The notes below the pieces were generated by a model. It searched no databases and had not been told where the DNA came from. It was given only the letters and a program-made list of their open reading frames with translations. A stretch of DNA of 64,000 bases, from positions 558,001 through 622,000 of the forward strand of contig NZ_FNXG01000002.1 in assembly GCF_900108405.1 (NCBI RefSeq), given 5' to 3'. Shown piece after piece: positions 39,102-49,003 of the stretch (positions are counted from its first letter, which is position 1; the number at the start of each line of letters is the position of its first letter). The DNA is from Paracoccus alkenifer. GTDB taxonomy: Bacteria > Pseudomonadota > Alphaproteobacteria > Rhodobacterales > Rhodobacteraceae. Both the position numbers and the translations under genes were made by a program.

Positions 39102-42100
39102 ATGCCCACGCTGTCCCCCGTTTTCGATGCCATCCGCGCCGCTGCCGCACAGCGCATCCTGATTCTCGACGGGGCGATGGGAACGCAGATCCAGCAGCTG
39201 GGCCTGTCCGAGGATGATTTCACCGGCCATGGATCAGGTTGCGGCTGCCATATCCATTCCAACCACCCGCAAAAGGGCAACAACGACCTGTTGACCCTGA
39301 CCCAGCCCGAGGCGATCGAGGAAATCCATTACCGCTATGCGCTGGCCGGCGCCGATATCGTGGAAACCAACACGTTTTCCTCGACCACCATCGCGCAGGC
39401 CGATTACGGGATGGAATCGCAGGTGTTCGAGCTGAACCGGCAGGGCGCGATCCTTGCCCGCCGGGCGCTGGACCGGGCCACCGCGCAGGACGGGCGGCCG
39501 CGCTGGGTCGCGGGCGCGCTGGGGCCGACGAACCGCACCGCCTCGCTCAGCCCCGATGTGAACAACCCCGGTTTCCGCGCTATCACCTTTGACCAGCTGC
39601 GGGTGGCCTATGCCGAACAGATTCGCGGGCTGATCGCGGGCGGCGCCGATCTGATCCTGATCGAGACGATCTTTGACACGCTGAACGCCAAGGCCGCGAT
39701 CTTTGCCGCCGACGAGGTGTTTCAGGACACCGGCCTGATCCTGCCGCTGATGATTTCGGGCACCATCACCGACCTGTCGGGGCGCACGCTGTCGGGGCAG
39801 ACGCCGACGGCGTTCTGGCATTCCATCCGCCATGCGCGGCCGCTGACCGTGGGGCTGAACTGCGCGCTGGGGGCGGATGCGATGCGCCCGCATCTGGTCG
39901 AGCTGTCGGATATCGCCGACACGCTGACCTGCGCCTATCCCAACGCCGGGCTGCCGAACGAGATGGGGCTTTACGACGAAACCCCCGAGCTGATGGCCGC
40001 GCAGATCGGCGGTTTCGCGGCCGAGGGTCTGGTCAATATCGTCGGCGGCTGCTGCGGATCGACCCCCGAACATATCGCCGCCATTGTCGATGCGGTGGCC
40101 GCGCATCCCCCCCGCCGCATCCCGGAAATCGCGCCGCAGCTGCGGCTGTCGGGGCTGGAACCATTCATCAAGACCGACGCGATTCCGTTCGTGAACGTGG
40201 GCGAGCGCACCAACGTCACCGGCAGCGCCCGGTTTCGCAAGCTGATCACTGCCGGCGATTTCCCCGCGGCGCTTGAGGTGGCGCGTGATCAGGTGGAAAA
40301 CGGCGCCCAGATCCTTGACGTGAACATGGACGAGGGGCTGATCGATTCGGTCGCCGCCATGACCACATTCCTGAACCTGATCGCCGCCGAGCCCGACATC
40401 GCCCGCGTGCCGCTGATGATCGATTCATCGAAATGGGAGGTGATCGAGGCCGGGCTGAAATGCACCCAGGGCAAGCCGGTGGTGAACTCGATCAGCCTGA
40501 AAGAGGGAGAGGAGCAGTTCCTGCATCACGCCCGCCTGTGCCGCCGCTATGGCGCCGCGGTGGTGGTGATGGCCTTTGACGAGACCGGGCAGGCCGATAC
40601 CGAGAATCGCAAGGTCGAGATCTGTTCGCGCGCCTATGACCTGCTGGTGAACACGGTCGGTTTCCCGCCCGAGGACATCATCTTCGACCCCAACGTCTTT
40701 GCCGTGGCGACCGGGATCGAGGAACACGACAATTACGGCGTCGATTTCATCGGCGCCACCGCCCGCATCCGGCAGGGCCTGCCGCATGCCCATGTTTCCG
40801 GCGGGGTGTCGAACCTGTCCTTCAGTTTCCGCGGCAATGAACCCGTGCGCGAGGCGATGCACGCCGTGTTCCTGTATCACGCGATCCAGGCCGGTATGGA
40901 CATGGGCATCGTCAACGCAGGCCAGCTGATCGTCTATGACCAGATCGACCCGGCCCTGCGCGAGGCGTGCGAGGATGTGGTGCTGAACCGCATCCCTGCG
41001 GGCGAGGGCACCGCGACCGAGCGGCTGCTGGACCTTGCCCAGCGGTTCAAGGGCGAGGGTGGCGCGAAAGCCCGCGAAAAGGATCTGTCCTGGCGGGAAT
41101 ACCCGGTGGACAAGCGGCTGGAACACGCGCTGGTCAACGGAATCACCGAATATATCACCGAGGACACCGAAGAGGCCCGTCTGGCCGCCGCCCGTCCTCT
41201 GCATGTCATCGAAGGCCCGCTGATGGCCGGCATGAACGTGGTCGGCGACCTGTTCGGCGCCGGCAAGATGTTCCTGCCGCAGGTGGTGAAATCGGCCCGG
41301 GTGATGAAACAGGCCGTGGCCCATCTGCTGCCCTTCATGGAGGAGGAGAAGTCCGACGGAGGATCAAGTTCCGCCGGTAAGGTCTTGATGGCAACGGTAA
41401 AAGGCGACGTCCACGACATCGGAAAAAATATCGTCGGCGTCGTGCTGGCCTGCAACAACTACGAGATCATCGACCTTGGGGTGATGGTCCCCGCGCAAAA
41501 GATCCTGGAAACCGCGCGGGCGGAAAAGGTCGATATCATCGGGCTGTCGGGGCTGATTACGCCCTCGCTTGACGAGATGGTGCATGTCGCGTCCGAGATG
41601 GAGCGCGAGGGCTTCGACATCCCGCTGCTGATCGGCGGCGCCACCACTAGCCGCGTGCATACCGCGGTCAAGATCAACCCGCGCTATCACAAGGGCCAGA
41701 CCGTCTATGTGACGGATGCCAGCCGCGCGGTGGGGGTGGTCTCGAACCTGCTGTCCGATGGAAAATCCAGCTTTGTCAGCGACGTGCGCAAGGAATATGA
41801 GGACGTTGCGAACCGCTATAACCGCGGCGACGACAACCGCCCCCGGCTGTCGATCGAGGATGCGCGCGCGAATTCGGTCAAGCCGGACTGGTCCGCCTAT
41901 CAGGCGACGCCGCCGCAGTTCACCGGCACGCTGGTGCTGCCCGACTGGGATCTGGCCGAGATCGCGCGCTATATCGACTGGACCCCGTTTTTCCAGACCT
42001 GGGAGATGAAGGGGGTCTATCCCCGCATTCTCGACGACCCGAAACAGGGCGAGGCCGCGCGGGCGCTGTTCGCCGACGCGCAGGCGATGCTGGCCCAGAT

Positions 42101-42836
42101 CATCGACGGGCGCTGGCTGACCCCGCGCGCGGTCATCGGATTCTGGCCGGCGAACCGGGTCGGCGACGACATCCGGCTGTGGACCGGCGACGACCGTGCG
42201 ACTCCGCTGGCCACGCTGCACACGCTGCGCCAGCAGGTAATCAAGCGCGAGGGACGCCCGAACGTGGCGCTGGCCGATTTCATGGCGCCCGAGGGCCAGC
42301 AGGACTGGATCGGCGGCTTTGTGGTGACGGCCGGCGACGAAATGGCGCAGGTGCAGGCGTTCAAGGACGCCAACGACGATTTCTCGGCGATTCTGTTGCA
42401 GGCGCTGGCCGACCGTTTTGCCGAGGCGCTGGCCGAGCTGGTGCATGAGCGGGTGCGGCGCGACTACTGGGGGTATGCGCCGGACGAAACCTTTGCCCCG
42501 CAAGAGCTTGCGGCCGAACCTTACCGCGGAATCCGCCCGGCGCCCGGCTATCCCGCCCAGCCCGACCACACCGAAAAGCGCACGTTGTTTGCGCTGCTGG
42601 ATGCCACGGCGGCGACGGGGGTCGAACTGACCGATGCCATGGCGATGTGGCCGGGGTCTTCGGTCTCGGGCCTCTATCTGGCGCATCCCGACGCCTATTA
42701 TTTCGGCGTGGCCAAGGTCGAGGCCGATCAGGTCGCCGATTACGCCGCGCGCAAGGGGATGACGCTGGCCGAGGCCGAGCGCTGGCTGGCGCCGCTGCTG
42801 AATTACACCCCCGGCGCGGTGATCGCCGCCGAGTGA
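39102..42836 (+). CDS. metH: Cobalamin-dependent methionine synthase
   Basis: Methylates homocysteine from 5-methyltetrahydrofolate through methylcobalamin. 1244 residues, all four modules present. The homocysteine domain (~1-330) has GLNCALGA and [11 protein letters not shown] with the zinc cysteines. The folate domain (~350-620) begins [20 protein letters not shown]. The cobalamin domain (~650-900) contains [13 protein letters not shown], with the cobalt-ligand histidine of the DxHxxG motif, and [14 protein letters not shown]. The C-terminal AdoMet reactivation domain (~910-1244) shows the [18 protein letters not shown] motif. Divergent from tpiA; likely MetR-controlled. Confidence 0.97.
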   Translation: MPTLSPVFDAIRAAAAQRILILDGAMGTQIQQLGLSEDDFTGHGSGCGCHIHSNHPQKGNNDLLTLTQPEAIEEIHYRYALAGADIVETNTFSSTTIAQADYGMESQVFELNRQGAILARRALDRATAQDGRPRWVAGALGPTNRTASLSPDVNNPGFRAITFDQLRVAYAEQIRGLIAGGADLILIETIFDTLNAKAAIFAADEVFQDTGLILPLMISGTITDLSGRTLSGQTPTAFWHSIRHARPLTVGLNCALGADAMRPHLVELSDIADTLTCAYPNAGLPNEMGLYDETPELMAAQIGGFAAEGLVNIVGGCCGSTPEHIAAIVDAVAAHPPRRIPEIAPQLRLSGLEPFIKTDAIPFVNVGERTNVTGSARFRKLITAGDFPAALEVARDQVENGAQILDVNMDEGLIDSVAAMTTFLNLIAAEPDIARVPLMIDSSKWEVIEAGLKCTQGKPVVNSISLKEGEEQFLHHARLCRRYGAAVVVMAFDETGQADTENRKVEICSRAYDLLVNTVGFPPEDIIFDPNVFAVATGIEEHDNYGVDFIGATARIRQGLPHAHVSGGVSNLSFSFRGNEPVREAMHAVFLYHAIQAGMDMGIVNAGQLIVYDQIDPALREACEDVVLNRIPAGEGTATERLLDLAQRFKGEGGAKAREKDLSWREYPVDKRLEHALVNGITEYITEDTEEARLAAARPLHVIEGPLMAGMNVVGDLFGAGKMFLPQVVKSARVMKQAVAHLLPFMEEEKSDGGSSSAGKVLMATVKGDVHDIGKNIVGVVLACNNYEIIDLGVMVPAQKILETARAEKVDIIGLSGLITPSLDEMVHVASEMEREGFDIPLLIGGATTSRVHTAVKINPRYHKGQTVYVTDASRAVGVVSNLLSDGKSSFVSDVRKEYEDVANRYNRGDDNRPRLSIEDARANSVKPDWSAYQATPPQFTGTLVLPDWDLAEIARYIDWTPFFQTWEMKGVYPRILDDPKQGEAARALFADAQAMLAQIIDGRWLTPRAVIGFWPANRVGDDIRLWTGDDRATPLATLHTLRQQVIKREGRPNVALADFMAPEGQQDWIGGFVVTAGDEMAQVQAFKDANDDFSAILLQALADRFAEALAELVHERVRRDYWGYAPDETFAPQELAAEPYRGIRPAPGYPAQPDHTEKRTLFALLDATAATGVELTDAMAMWPGSSVSGLYLAHPDAYYFGVAKVEADQVADYAARKGMTLAEAERWLAPLLNYTPGAVIAAE

Positions 42837-42915
42837 CGCAAACAGCCCCTGAATCTGCCGCGCCCCCCTTTTCAAACGCCGCGGGCGCGGCTATGTCAGC
42901 GCTCACCACGGAAAT

Positions 42916-43002
42916 GCGGTCGTGGCGGAATTGGTAGACGCGCAGCGTTGAGGTCGCTGTTCCTTAACCGGAGTGAAAGTTCGAGTCTTTTCGACCGCAC
43001 CA
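42916..43002 (+). tRNA. tRNA-Leu (anticodon GAG)
   Basis: 87 bases. Acceptor stem GCGGTCG (42916-42922) pairs with CGACCGC (42992-42998), followed by A and an encoded CCA (43000-43002). The anticodon arm CAGCG-TTGAGGT-CGCTG (42943-42959) gives anticodon GAG at 42950-42952. The long variable arm of class II tRNAs and the T arm with TTCGAGT are present. A terminator follows after four bases. Confidence 0.95.
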
Positions 43003-43006
43003 TGAC

Positions 43007-43032
43007 AAAGGCGCCCATTGCGGCGCCTTTTT
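43007..43032 (+). terminator. Terminator of tRNA-Leu
   Basis: A perfect stem AAAGGCGCC (43007-43015) and GGCGCCTTT (43022-43030) with a six-base loop, followed by a run of five T ending at 43032. Confidence 0.8.
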
Positions 43033-43173
43033 CGTGTTTGTGCCCCGCAGACGACACATCTTGTGCATTCGTCGGCCCGTTCGGCCACATTCACCGAAAT
43101 ACGCCATTGCGGGACGATTGTTGCACTGTTTAGACTGCCCCTGCGCAGACAAGAACGACGGGGAGCGAGCGCC

Positions 43174-44277
43174 TTGACCACTGCCTTTGGCAACGACGGT
43201 TTCGTCGTCTTCGACCATGTCCAGAAAAGCTACGACGGCCAGACCCTCGTCGTTAAGGATCTCAACCTCTCGATCGGGAAGGGCGAATTCCTGACGATGC
43301 TCGGGCCGTCCGGGTCGGGCAAGACCACCTGCCTGATGATGCTGGCGGGATTCGAGACCGCCACCCACGGCGAGATCCGGCTGGACGGACGCAACATCAA
43401 CGACGTGCCGCCCCACAAGCGCGGCATCGGCATGGTGTTCCAGAATTACGCGCTGTTTCCGCATATGACGGTGGGGGAAAACCTGGCCTTTCCGCTTGAG
43501 GTCCGCGGCATGGGCAAGGCGGAACGCGAAAGCCGCATCATCCGCGCGCTGGACATGGTGCAGATGGGCAAGTTCCGCAACCGTCGCCCGGCGCAGCTTT
43601 CGGGCGGCCAGCAACAGCGGATCGCGCTGGCCCGCGCGCTGGTGTTCGACCCGCAGCTGGTGCTGATGGACGAACCGCTGGGCGCGCTGGACAAGCAGCT
43701 GCGCGAACATATGCAGTATGAAATCAAGTCGCTGCACGACAGTCTTGGAATTACCGTGGTCTATGTGACCCACGACCAGGGCGAGGCGCTGACCATGTCG
43801 GACCGCATCGCCGTGTTCAACGACGGGCGCATCCAGCAGCTTGCGCCGCCCTCGGTGCTGTATGAGCAGCCGGAAAACAGCTTTGTCGCCGGGTTCATCG
43901 GCGAAAACAACAAGCTGCTTGGCACGATCGAAAAAATGGACGGCGCGCGCGCGGTGGTCCGGCTGACCACCGGCGAGCTGATCGACGCCACCGCCGTCAA
44001 TGTCAGCGGCATCGGGCAGCGGACGCTGGTCTCGATCCGCCCCGAGCGGGTCGAGTTCAAGCCCGAGCTGATGCCTTCGGACGCCCACACCATCGACGCG
44101 CAGGTGCGCGACGTGATCTACATGGGCGACATCCTGCGCGCGCGGATGACCGTTGCGGGCAGCGAGGATTTCGTGATGAAATTCCGCAACACGCTGGGCC
44201 AGACCCGGCTGGAGCCGGGACAACGCATCAGGATCGGCTGGCACCCGCAGGACGCGCGGGCGCTTGATCCAGTCTGA
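43174..44277 (+). CDS. ABC transporter ATP-binding protein, PotA-like (second system)
   Basis: 367 residues. Walker A LGPSGSGKTTCLMMLAGFE, Q-loop FQNYALFPHMTVGENLAFPL, signature LSGGQQQRIALARAL, Walker B LVLMDEPLGALD and switch YVTHDQGEALTMSD are all visible, with a C-terminal TOBE domain (VSIRPERVEFKPELM). The start is TTG at 43174 with GGGGAG at 43160-43165; the longer open frame upstream runs into the tRNA terminator. First gene of an operon with three binding proteins and two permeases. Confidence 0.92.
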   Translation: MTTAFGNDGFVVFDHVQKSYDGQTLVVKDLNLSIGKGEFLTMLGPSGSGKTTCLMMLAGFETATHGEIRLDGRNINDVPPHKRGIGMVFQNYALFPHMTVGENLAFPLEVRGMGKAERESRIIRALDMVQMGKFRNRRPAQLSGGQQQRIALARALVFDPQLVLMDEPLGALDKQLREHMQYEIKSLHDSLGITVVYVTHDQGEALTMSDRIAVFNDGRIQQLAPPSVLYEQPENSFVAGFIGENNKLLGTIEKMDGARAVVRLTTGELIDATAVNVSGIGQRTLVSIRPERVEFKPELMPSDAHTIDAQVRDVIYMGDILRARMTVAGSEDFVMKFRNTLGQTRLEPGQRIRIGWHPQDARALDPV

Positions 44278-44305
44278 CAAGAATCGCAATCAACGGGAGG
44301 AAAAC

Positions 44306-45388
44306 ATGAAGAAATTGCTGATCGCCTCGACGGCGCTGGTGGGGATGGCGTCGATCGCCTCGGCCCAGGATTCGGGGGTGCTGAACATCCTCGACTGGGG
44401 CGGCGCTTACGGGGCCTCGCACGCGACGGCCTATAACGCGCCCTTCGAGGCCGAAACCGGCATCCGCATCACCGTGGCCGACGCCGACAACCCCTCGACC
44501 CCGATCAAGGCGATGGTCGAGGCGGGCAACGTCACCGCCGACGTGGCCTCGGTCGAATATGCCGACGCGCTGCGGCTGTGCGACGAAGGCGCGCTTGAGG
44601 AAATCGACCTGTCGGTGCTGAAACCCGGCCCGGACGGCTCGACCGCCGAGGATGATTTCCTGCCCGGCGCCCTGACCGAATGTTTCGTCGCGACCGATGT
44701 CTGGTCGATGGTGATGGCCTATGACGACAGCAAGTTCCCCGACGCCAAGCCCTCGACCCCGGCGGATTTCTTTGACACCGCCGGCTTCCCCGGCAAGCGC
44801 ACCCTGCGCAAGGGGGCCAAGTTCAACCTTGAATTCGCGCTGATGGCCGACGGGGTTGCGCCCGCCGATGTCTATGACGTGCTGGGCACCCCCGAGGGCG
44901 TGGATCAGGCGTTCGCCAAGCTCGACACCATCAAGAGCGACGTGGTCTGGTGGGAGGCCGGCGCGCAGCCGCCGCAGCTGCTGGCCGACGGCGAGGTGAC
45001 GATGGCCTATGCCTTCAACGGCCGCATCTTCAACGCCGCCATCGGCGAGAACAAGCCGTTCAACATCGTCTGGACCGGGCAGGTCTATGAGATGGAAGGC
45101 TGGATCATCCCCAAAGGCGCCCCGAACAAGGACAACGCGCTGAAATACATCGCCTTTACCACCGAGGCCGAGCGTCTGGCCCGCGCGGCAGAGCTGATTT
45201 CCTATGGTCCGACGCGCAAATCCTCGGGCGCGCTGGTCGGCAATGTCGATGGCAAGGACATCGCGATGTCGCCGCACCTGCCCACGACCCCCGGCAATAT
45301 CGAGCAGGGCATCAACTCGAGCGCCGATTTCTGGGTCGATCACGACAGCGAGCTGAGCGAGCGTTTCAACGCCTGGCTGGCTAGCTGA
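44306..45388 (+). CDS. ABC transporter substrate-binding protein, PotD-like, paralogue 1
   Basis: 360 residues. Signal peptide MKKLLIASTALVGMASIASA, then NILDWGGAYGASHATAYNAP and AETGIRITVADADNPSTPIK, the polyamine/iron-type binding fold. The segment DVVWWEAGAQPPQLLADGEV (~210-230) is shared with the next two genes. Start at 44306 has GGGAGG upstream. The three consecutive paralogues may widen the substrate range of one transporter; substrates unknown. A strong hairpin follows the stop. Confidence 0.9.
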   Translation: MKKLLIASTALVGMASIASAQDSGVLNILDWGGAYGASHATAYNAPFEAETGIRITVADADNPSTPIKAMVEAGNVTADVASVEYADALRLCDEGALEEIDLSVLKPGPDGSTAEDDFLPGALTECFVATDVWSMVMAYDDSKFPDAKPSTPADFFDTAGFPGKRTLRKGAKFNLEFALMADGVAPADVYDVLGTPEGVDQAFAKLDTIKSDVVWWEAGAQPPQLLADGEVTMAYAFNGRIFNAAIGENKPFNIVWTGQVYEMEGWIIPKGAPNKDNALKYIAFTTEAERLARAAELISYGPTRKSSGALVGNVDGKDIAMSPHLPTTPGNIEQGINSSADFWVDHDSELSERFNAWLAS

Positions 45389-45399
45389 CCCGAGCCAAG

Positions 45400-45423
45400 G
45401 GGCGTCGCCAGCCGGCGGCGCCC
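45400..45423 (+). promoter_or_regulatory. Intercistronic hairpin after binding protein 1
   Basis: A 10-bp stem with one G-T pair: GGGCGTCGCC, loop AGCC, GGCGGCGCCC. It lies 11 bases after the stop and ahead of the next ribosome site. It has no T tract, so it is more likely an mRNA 3' stabiliser or partial terminator. Confidence 0.6.
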
Positions 45424-45445
45424 GATTTCACGGGGAGGAAACGAC

Positions 45446-46522
45446 ATGACAAGACGACTGATCGCCGGCACCGCGCTGGCGCTGATGGCAGCCGGCCCGG
45501 TCCTCGCGCAGGAAGGAATCAGCATCACCACCTATGGCGGCGCCTTTGGCGAGGCGCTGAACGAATCGCTGGCCAAGCCGTTCGCGGCCGAAACCGGGAT
45601 TCCGGCGATGATGGTGGACAACTCGGACCCGCCGGCCAAGCTCAAGGCCGAGGTCGAGGCCGGCAACGTCACCGGCAACATCTTTGACGTGGAACAGTCC
45701 GACGTGATCCGCCTGTGCGACGAAGGGCTGATCGAGACCATCGACCCCGCGATTCTGGCCGCCGGCGCCGACGGCTCGACCCCCGAGGACGATTACCTGC
45801 CGCAGGCGCTGCATGAATGCGCGACGGCGATCATGGTCTGGGCCACGGTCATCGCCTATGACGTCGGCGCCTTTGATACCGCGCCGACCAAGGCGGTGGA
45901 TTTCTTTGACCTGGAAAATTTCCCCGGCAAGCGCGGGATCATCAAGCGTCCGAAATACGCGCTGGAATTCGCGCTGCTGGGTGACGGCGTCGCCCCGGAC
46001 GAGGTGTATGACGTGCTGTCCACCCCCGAGGGCGTGGACCGCGCCTTTGCCAAGCTGGACGAGATCAAGGACCAGGTGGTCTGGTGGGAAGCCGGCGCGC
46101 AGGCCCCGCAGCTGCTGGCCGATGGCGAGGTTGCGATGACGCTGGCCTATAACGGCCGGATCTTCGACGCGATGGTGGGCGAGGGCAAGGATTTCGGCTT
46201 TGTCTGGGACGGCGCCAATCTCGACATGGATTACTGGGTGATCCCCAAGGGCGCCCCCAACATGGAGGCGGCGCAGAAATTCATCGCCTTTGCCTCGGAC
46301 CCGCAGCGTCAGGCCGATCTGTCGAAATACATCGCCTATGGCCCGCCGCGCAAATCTGCGGCGCCCAGCGTCGGCACCTACAAGGACGGCACCACCGAAA
46401 TGGCGCCCTATCTGCCGACCACGCCGGAAAACGCGGCCGGCGCGCTGGTCAACGACGCCGGGTTCTGGGCCGACCACGGCACCGAGCTGACCGAGCGTTT
46501 CAACGCCTGGCTGGCCGGCTGA
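45446..46522 (+). CDS. ABC transporter substrate-binding protein, PotD-like, paralogue 2
   Basis: 358 residues. Signal peptide MTRRLIAGTALALMAAGPVL ending LAQ. The mature part starts ISITTYGGAFGEALNESLAK and contains QVVWWEAGAQAPQLLADGEV and DYWVIPKGAPNMEAAQKFIA. It ends TELTERFNAWLAG, nearly identical to the end of paralogue 1 (SELSERFNAWLAS). GGGGAGG precedes the ATG. A perfect 11-bp hairpin follows. Confidence 0.9.
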   Translation: MTRRLIAGTALALMAAGPVLAQEGISITTYGGAFGEALNESLAKPFAAETGIPAMMVDNSDPPAKLKAEVEAGNVTGNIFDVEQSDVIRLCDEGLIETIDPAILAAGADGSTPEDDYLPQALHECATAIMVWATVIAYDVGAFDTAPTKAVDFFDLENFPGKRGIIKRPKYALEFALLGDGVAPDEVYDVLSTPEGVDRAFAKLDEIKDQVVWWEAGAQAPQLLADGEVAMTLAYNGRIFDAMVGEGKDFGFVWDGANLDMDYWVIPKGAPNMEAAQKFIAFASDPQRQADLSKYIAYGPPRKSAAPSVGTYKDGTTEMAPYLPTTPENAAGALVNDAGFWADHGTELTERFNAWLAG

Positions 46523-46528
46523 AACCAG

Positions 46529-46559
46529 CCGGGGCGCATCGGACCCGTATGCGCCCCGG
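46529..46559 (+). promoter_or_regulatory. Intercistronic hairpin after binding protein 2
   Basis: A perfect 11-bp stem, CCGGGGCGCAT (46529-46539) with ATGCGCCCCGG (46549-46559), and a nine-base loop. It begins six bases after the stop. No T tract. Confidence 0.7.
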
Positions 46560-46578
46560 ACCCGAAAAGGCAAAACCG

Positions 46579-47655
46579 ATGCTCAAGCCGCTGACCCTGA
46601 CCGCCGCATTGCTGTCGACCCCCGCCTTTGCGGCCGACACGCCCCTGACCGTGGTGTCCTGGGGCGGCGATTTCGCGGCGATGCAGGATGCGGCGCTGGC
46701 GCGTCCCTTTGCCGAGGCGACCGGGCAGGCGGTGCGTTTCCTTGACACCGACGACCCGGCCGGGCTGGTCAAGACCCAGGTCGAGGCTGGCAATGTCGTC
46801 GTGGATGTCGCCAGCGTTGGGCAGGGCGCCGCGATGCGCCTGTGCGCCGAGGGCGATGTCGAGCCGCTGGATCCCGCGGCGCTGCTGCCGGCCGCTGACG
46901 GCACCGCGGCGGCCGCGGATTTCATGCCGGGAACGCTGGGCGATTGCTTTGTCCCGACGGATATCTATTCCACCGTCATCGCCTATGACCGGCAGGCGCT
47001 GGAAACTGCCCCCCGCTCGGCCGCGGATTTTTTCGACCTCGACCGGTTTCCGGGGCGCCGCGCACTGGGGCGCACCCCGCAGTTCACGCTGGAACTGGCG
47101 CTGATTGCCGACGGCGTGCCGGCCGCGCAGGTCTATGAGCTGCTGGCGACCGAGGCCGGCGTGGAACGCGCGCTTGCCCGGCTGGACGGCATCCGCGACC
47201 AGATCGTCTGGTGGGATGCCGGCGCCCAGCCCATCCAGCTGCTGGCCGACCGCGAGGTAGTCATGGCCCACGCCTATAACGGTCGCGTCTACAAGGCGGC
47301 CGAGGTGGACGGCTTGCCGCTGGCGATCCTGTGGGACGCGCAGCTTTACGAGGTCGAGGGCTGGGTGATCCCCAAGGGCGCGCCGCAGCCGCAGCGGGCG
47401 CGGGATTTCGTGGCATATTCGACCTCGGCCGAGGCGCAGCTGCGCAGCGCCGCGATCCTGCCCTATGGGCCGCCGCGGCTGTCGGCGCAGGCGCTGCTGG
47501 AAAACCCGGGCGCGGACGGCCGCACGACGCTGGCGCCGCATCTGCCGACCGCCCCCGAAAACATGGCGAACGCGCTGTTCGTGGCCCCCGAGTTCTGGGC
47601 CGATCACGAAACCCAGCTGCGCGAACGCTTTACCGCCTGGCTCGGACAGGATTGA
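46579..47655 (+). CDS. ABC transporter substrate-binding protein, PotD-like, paralogue 3
   Basis: 358 residues. Signal peptide MLKPLTLTAALLSTPAFA, mature part DTPLTVVSWGGDFAAMQDAA. It shares QIVWWDAGAQPIQLLADREV and GWVIPKGAPQPQRARDFVAY with the other two but is the most diverged. Start at 46579 is supported by AAAAGG at 46565-46570; the ATG at 46549 lies within the preceding hairpin. Another hairpin follows the stop. Confidence 0.88.
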   Translation: MLKPLTLTAALLSTPAFAADTPLTVVSWGGDFAAMQDAALARPFAEATGQAVRFLDTDDPAGLVKTQVEAGNVVVDVASVGQGAAMRLCAEGDVEPLDPAALLPAADGTAAAADFMPGTLGDCFVPTDIYSTVIAYDRQALETAPRSAADFFDLDRFPGRRALGRTPQFTLELALIADGVPAAQVYELLATEAGVERALARLDGIRDQIVWWDAGAQPIQLLADREVVMAHAYNGRVYKAAEVDGLPLAILWDAQLYEVEGWVIPKGAPQPQRARDFVAYSTSAEAQLRSAAILPYGPPRLSAQALLENPGADGRTTLAPHLPTAPENMANALFVAPEFWADHETQLRERFTAWLGQD

Positions 47656-47657
47656 CT

Positions 47658-47680
47658 GGACCCCGGCTCGGCCCGGGGCC
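47658..47680 (+). promoter_or_regulatory. Intercistronic hairpin after binding protein 3
   Basis: GG-A-CCCCGG (47658-47666) pairs with CCGGGGCC (47673-47680) with one bulged A and loop CTCGGC. It starts two bases after the stop. It is the third such structure in this operon. Confidence 0.5.
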
Positions 47681-47701
47681 ACGGATAAGACAAAGGACGC
47701 C

Positions 47702-49000
47702 ATGCAGAACGCACTCGATCCCCATGCCGCGATCGTAACCGAAGCCTCGGGAGGGGCGGCGACGCTGCTGACCACCGCCGACGGGCAGCCGCTGGCGCGG
47801 GCGCTGGCCCGCAGTTCGGCCCGGGCGCGGCGGCGGGCGTTCCTGCTGGTGGCGCCGCTGCTGCTGTTCGTGGTGGTCACCTTTGTGATCCCCATCGGGC
47901 AGATGCTGCACCGCTCGATGTATAACGCGGGGTTTGCGGACAACATGCCGCAGGTTTCGGCGTGGTTTCAGGAAAACCCGGCCGGCACCCCCATTGACGA
48001 GGCCGCCTGGGGCGCGCTGGCGGCGGATCTGCAACTGGCCGCGGGAAACCGCACCATCGGCATCGTCGGCACGCGGATCAACTATGACGTGCCGGGCACG
48101 CGGTCGCTGTTCACCTCGACCGGGCGCAAGGCCCGCGACGGTTTCCCGCCGCCCTATCGCGATTCGCTGATCGAGGCGGATGCGAAATGGGACAACCCGA
48201 CGCTGTGGAGGGCGATGCGCAGCGCTTCGTCGGCCTATACGGCGAATTTCTACCTGTCCTCGCTGGACCGCACCCGCGACGACGACGGCAAGATCACCAC
48301 GGTGCCCGAACGCCAGCAGGTCTATGTGATGCTGTTCAAGCGCACGCTGTGGCTGTCGCTGGCGATCACCGGCATGACCTTTTTGCTGGGCTTTCCGATC
48401 GCGCATCTGCTGGCGACGCTGCCGATGCGGAAATCGAACCTGCTGATGATCCTGGTGCTGCTGCCGTTCTGGACCTCGCTGCTGGTCAGGACCACCGCCT
48501 GGATGGTGCTGCTGCAACAGCAGGGGGTGCTGAACGACATCTTTGTCTGGCTGGGCGTCGTCGGGCCGGACGGGCGGTTGCAGATGATCTACAACCGCAC
48601 CGGCACGATCATCGCGATGACCCATATCCTGCTGCCCTTCATGATCCTGCCGCTGTATTCGGTGATGCGCACGATCAACCCCAGCTATGTGCGCGCCGCG
48701 CGCAGCCTGGGCGCGACCAGCTGGACGGCGTTCCGGCGCGTCTATTTCCCGCAGACCCTGCCGGGGCTGGGAGCGGGGGCGCTGCTCGTGTTCATCCTCG
48801 CGGTCGGCTACTACATCACGCCGGCGCTGGTCGGCGGCTCGACCGGGCAGCTGATTTCCAACATGATCGCCATGCACATGACCGAGACGCTGAACTGGTC
48901 GATGGCTGCGGCACTGGCCGCGCTGCTGCTGGGCGGCGTGCTGGTGCTTTACTGGGTCTACGACCGGCTGGTCGGGATCGACAATCTCAAGCTGGGGTGA
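47702..49000 (+). CDS. ABC transporter permease 1 with large periplasmic insert
   Basis: 432 residues, longer than the usual ~290. After a 45-residue cytoplasmic N-terminus and helix FLLVAPLLLFVVVTFVIPIG come ~140 hydrophilic residues before helix 2. The normal type I core follows: RTLWLSLAITGMTFLLGFPI, LPFWTSLLVRTTAWMVLLQQ and the EAA loop YVRAARSLGATSWTAFRRVY. The insert occurs in a subset of PotB-like permeases and may contact the binding proteins; that is inference. AAGGA precedes the ATG. Confidence 0.9.
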   Translation: MQNALDPHAAIVTEASGGAATLLTTADGQPLARALARSSARARRRAFLLVAPLLLFVVVTFVIPIGQMLHRSMYNAGFADNMPQVSAWFQENPAGTPIDEAAWGALAADLQLAAGNRTIGIVGTRINYDVPGTRSLFTSTGRKARDGFPPPYRDSLIEADAKWDNPTLWRAMRSASSAYTANFYLSSLDRTRDDDGKITTVPERQQVYVMLFKRTLWLSLAITGMTFLLGFPIAHLLATLPMRKSNLLMILVLLPFWTSLLVRTTAWMVLLQQQGVLNDIFVWLGVVGPDGRLQMIYNRTGTIIAMTHILLPFMILPLYSVMRTINPSYVRAARSLGATSWTAFRRVYFPQTLPGLGAGALLVFILAVGYYITPALVGGSTGQLISNMIAMHMTETLNWSMAAALAALLLGGVLVLYWVYDRLVGIDNLKLG

Positions 49001-49003
49001 ACC

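Noticed and set aside
42837..43173. Longer upstream start for the second PotA-like ATPase (from 43018)
   Set aside because: That frame starts inside the tRNA-Leu terminator and adds about 50 non-conserved residues; TTG 43174 with GGGGAG fits better.
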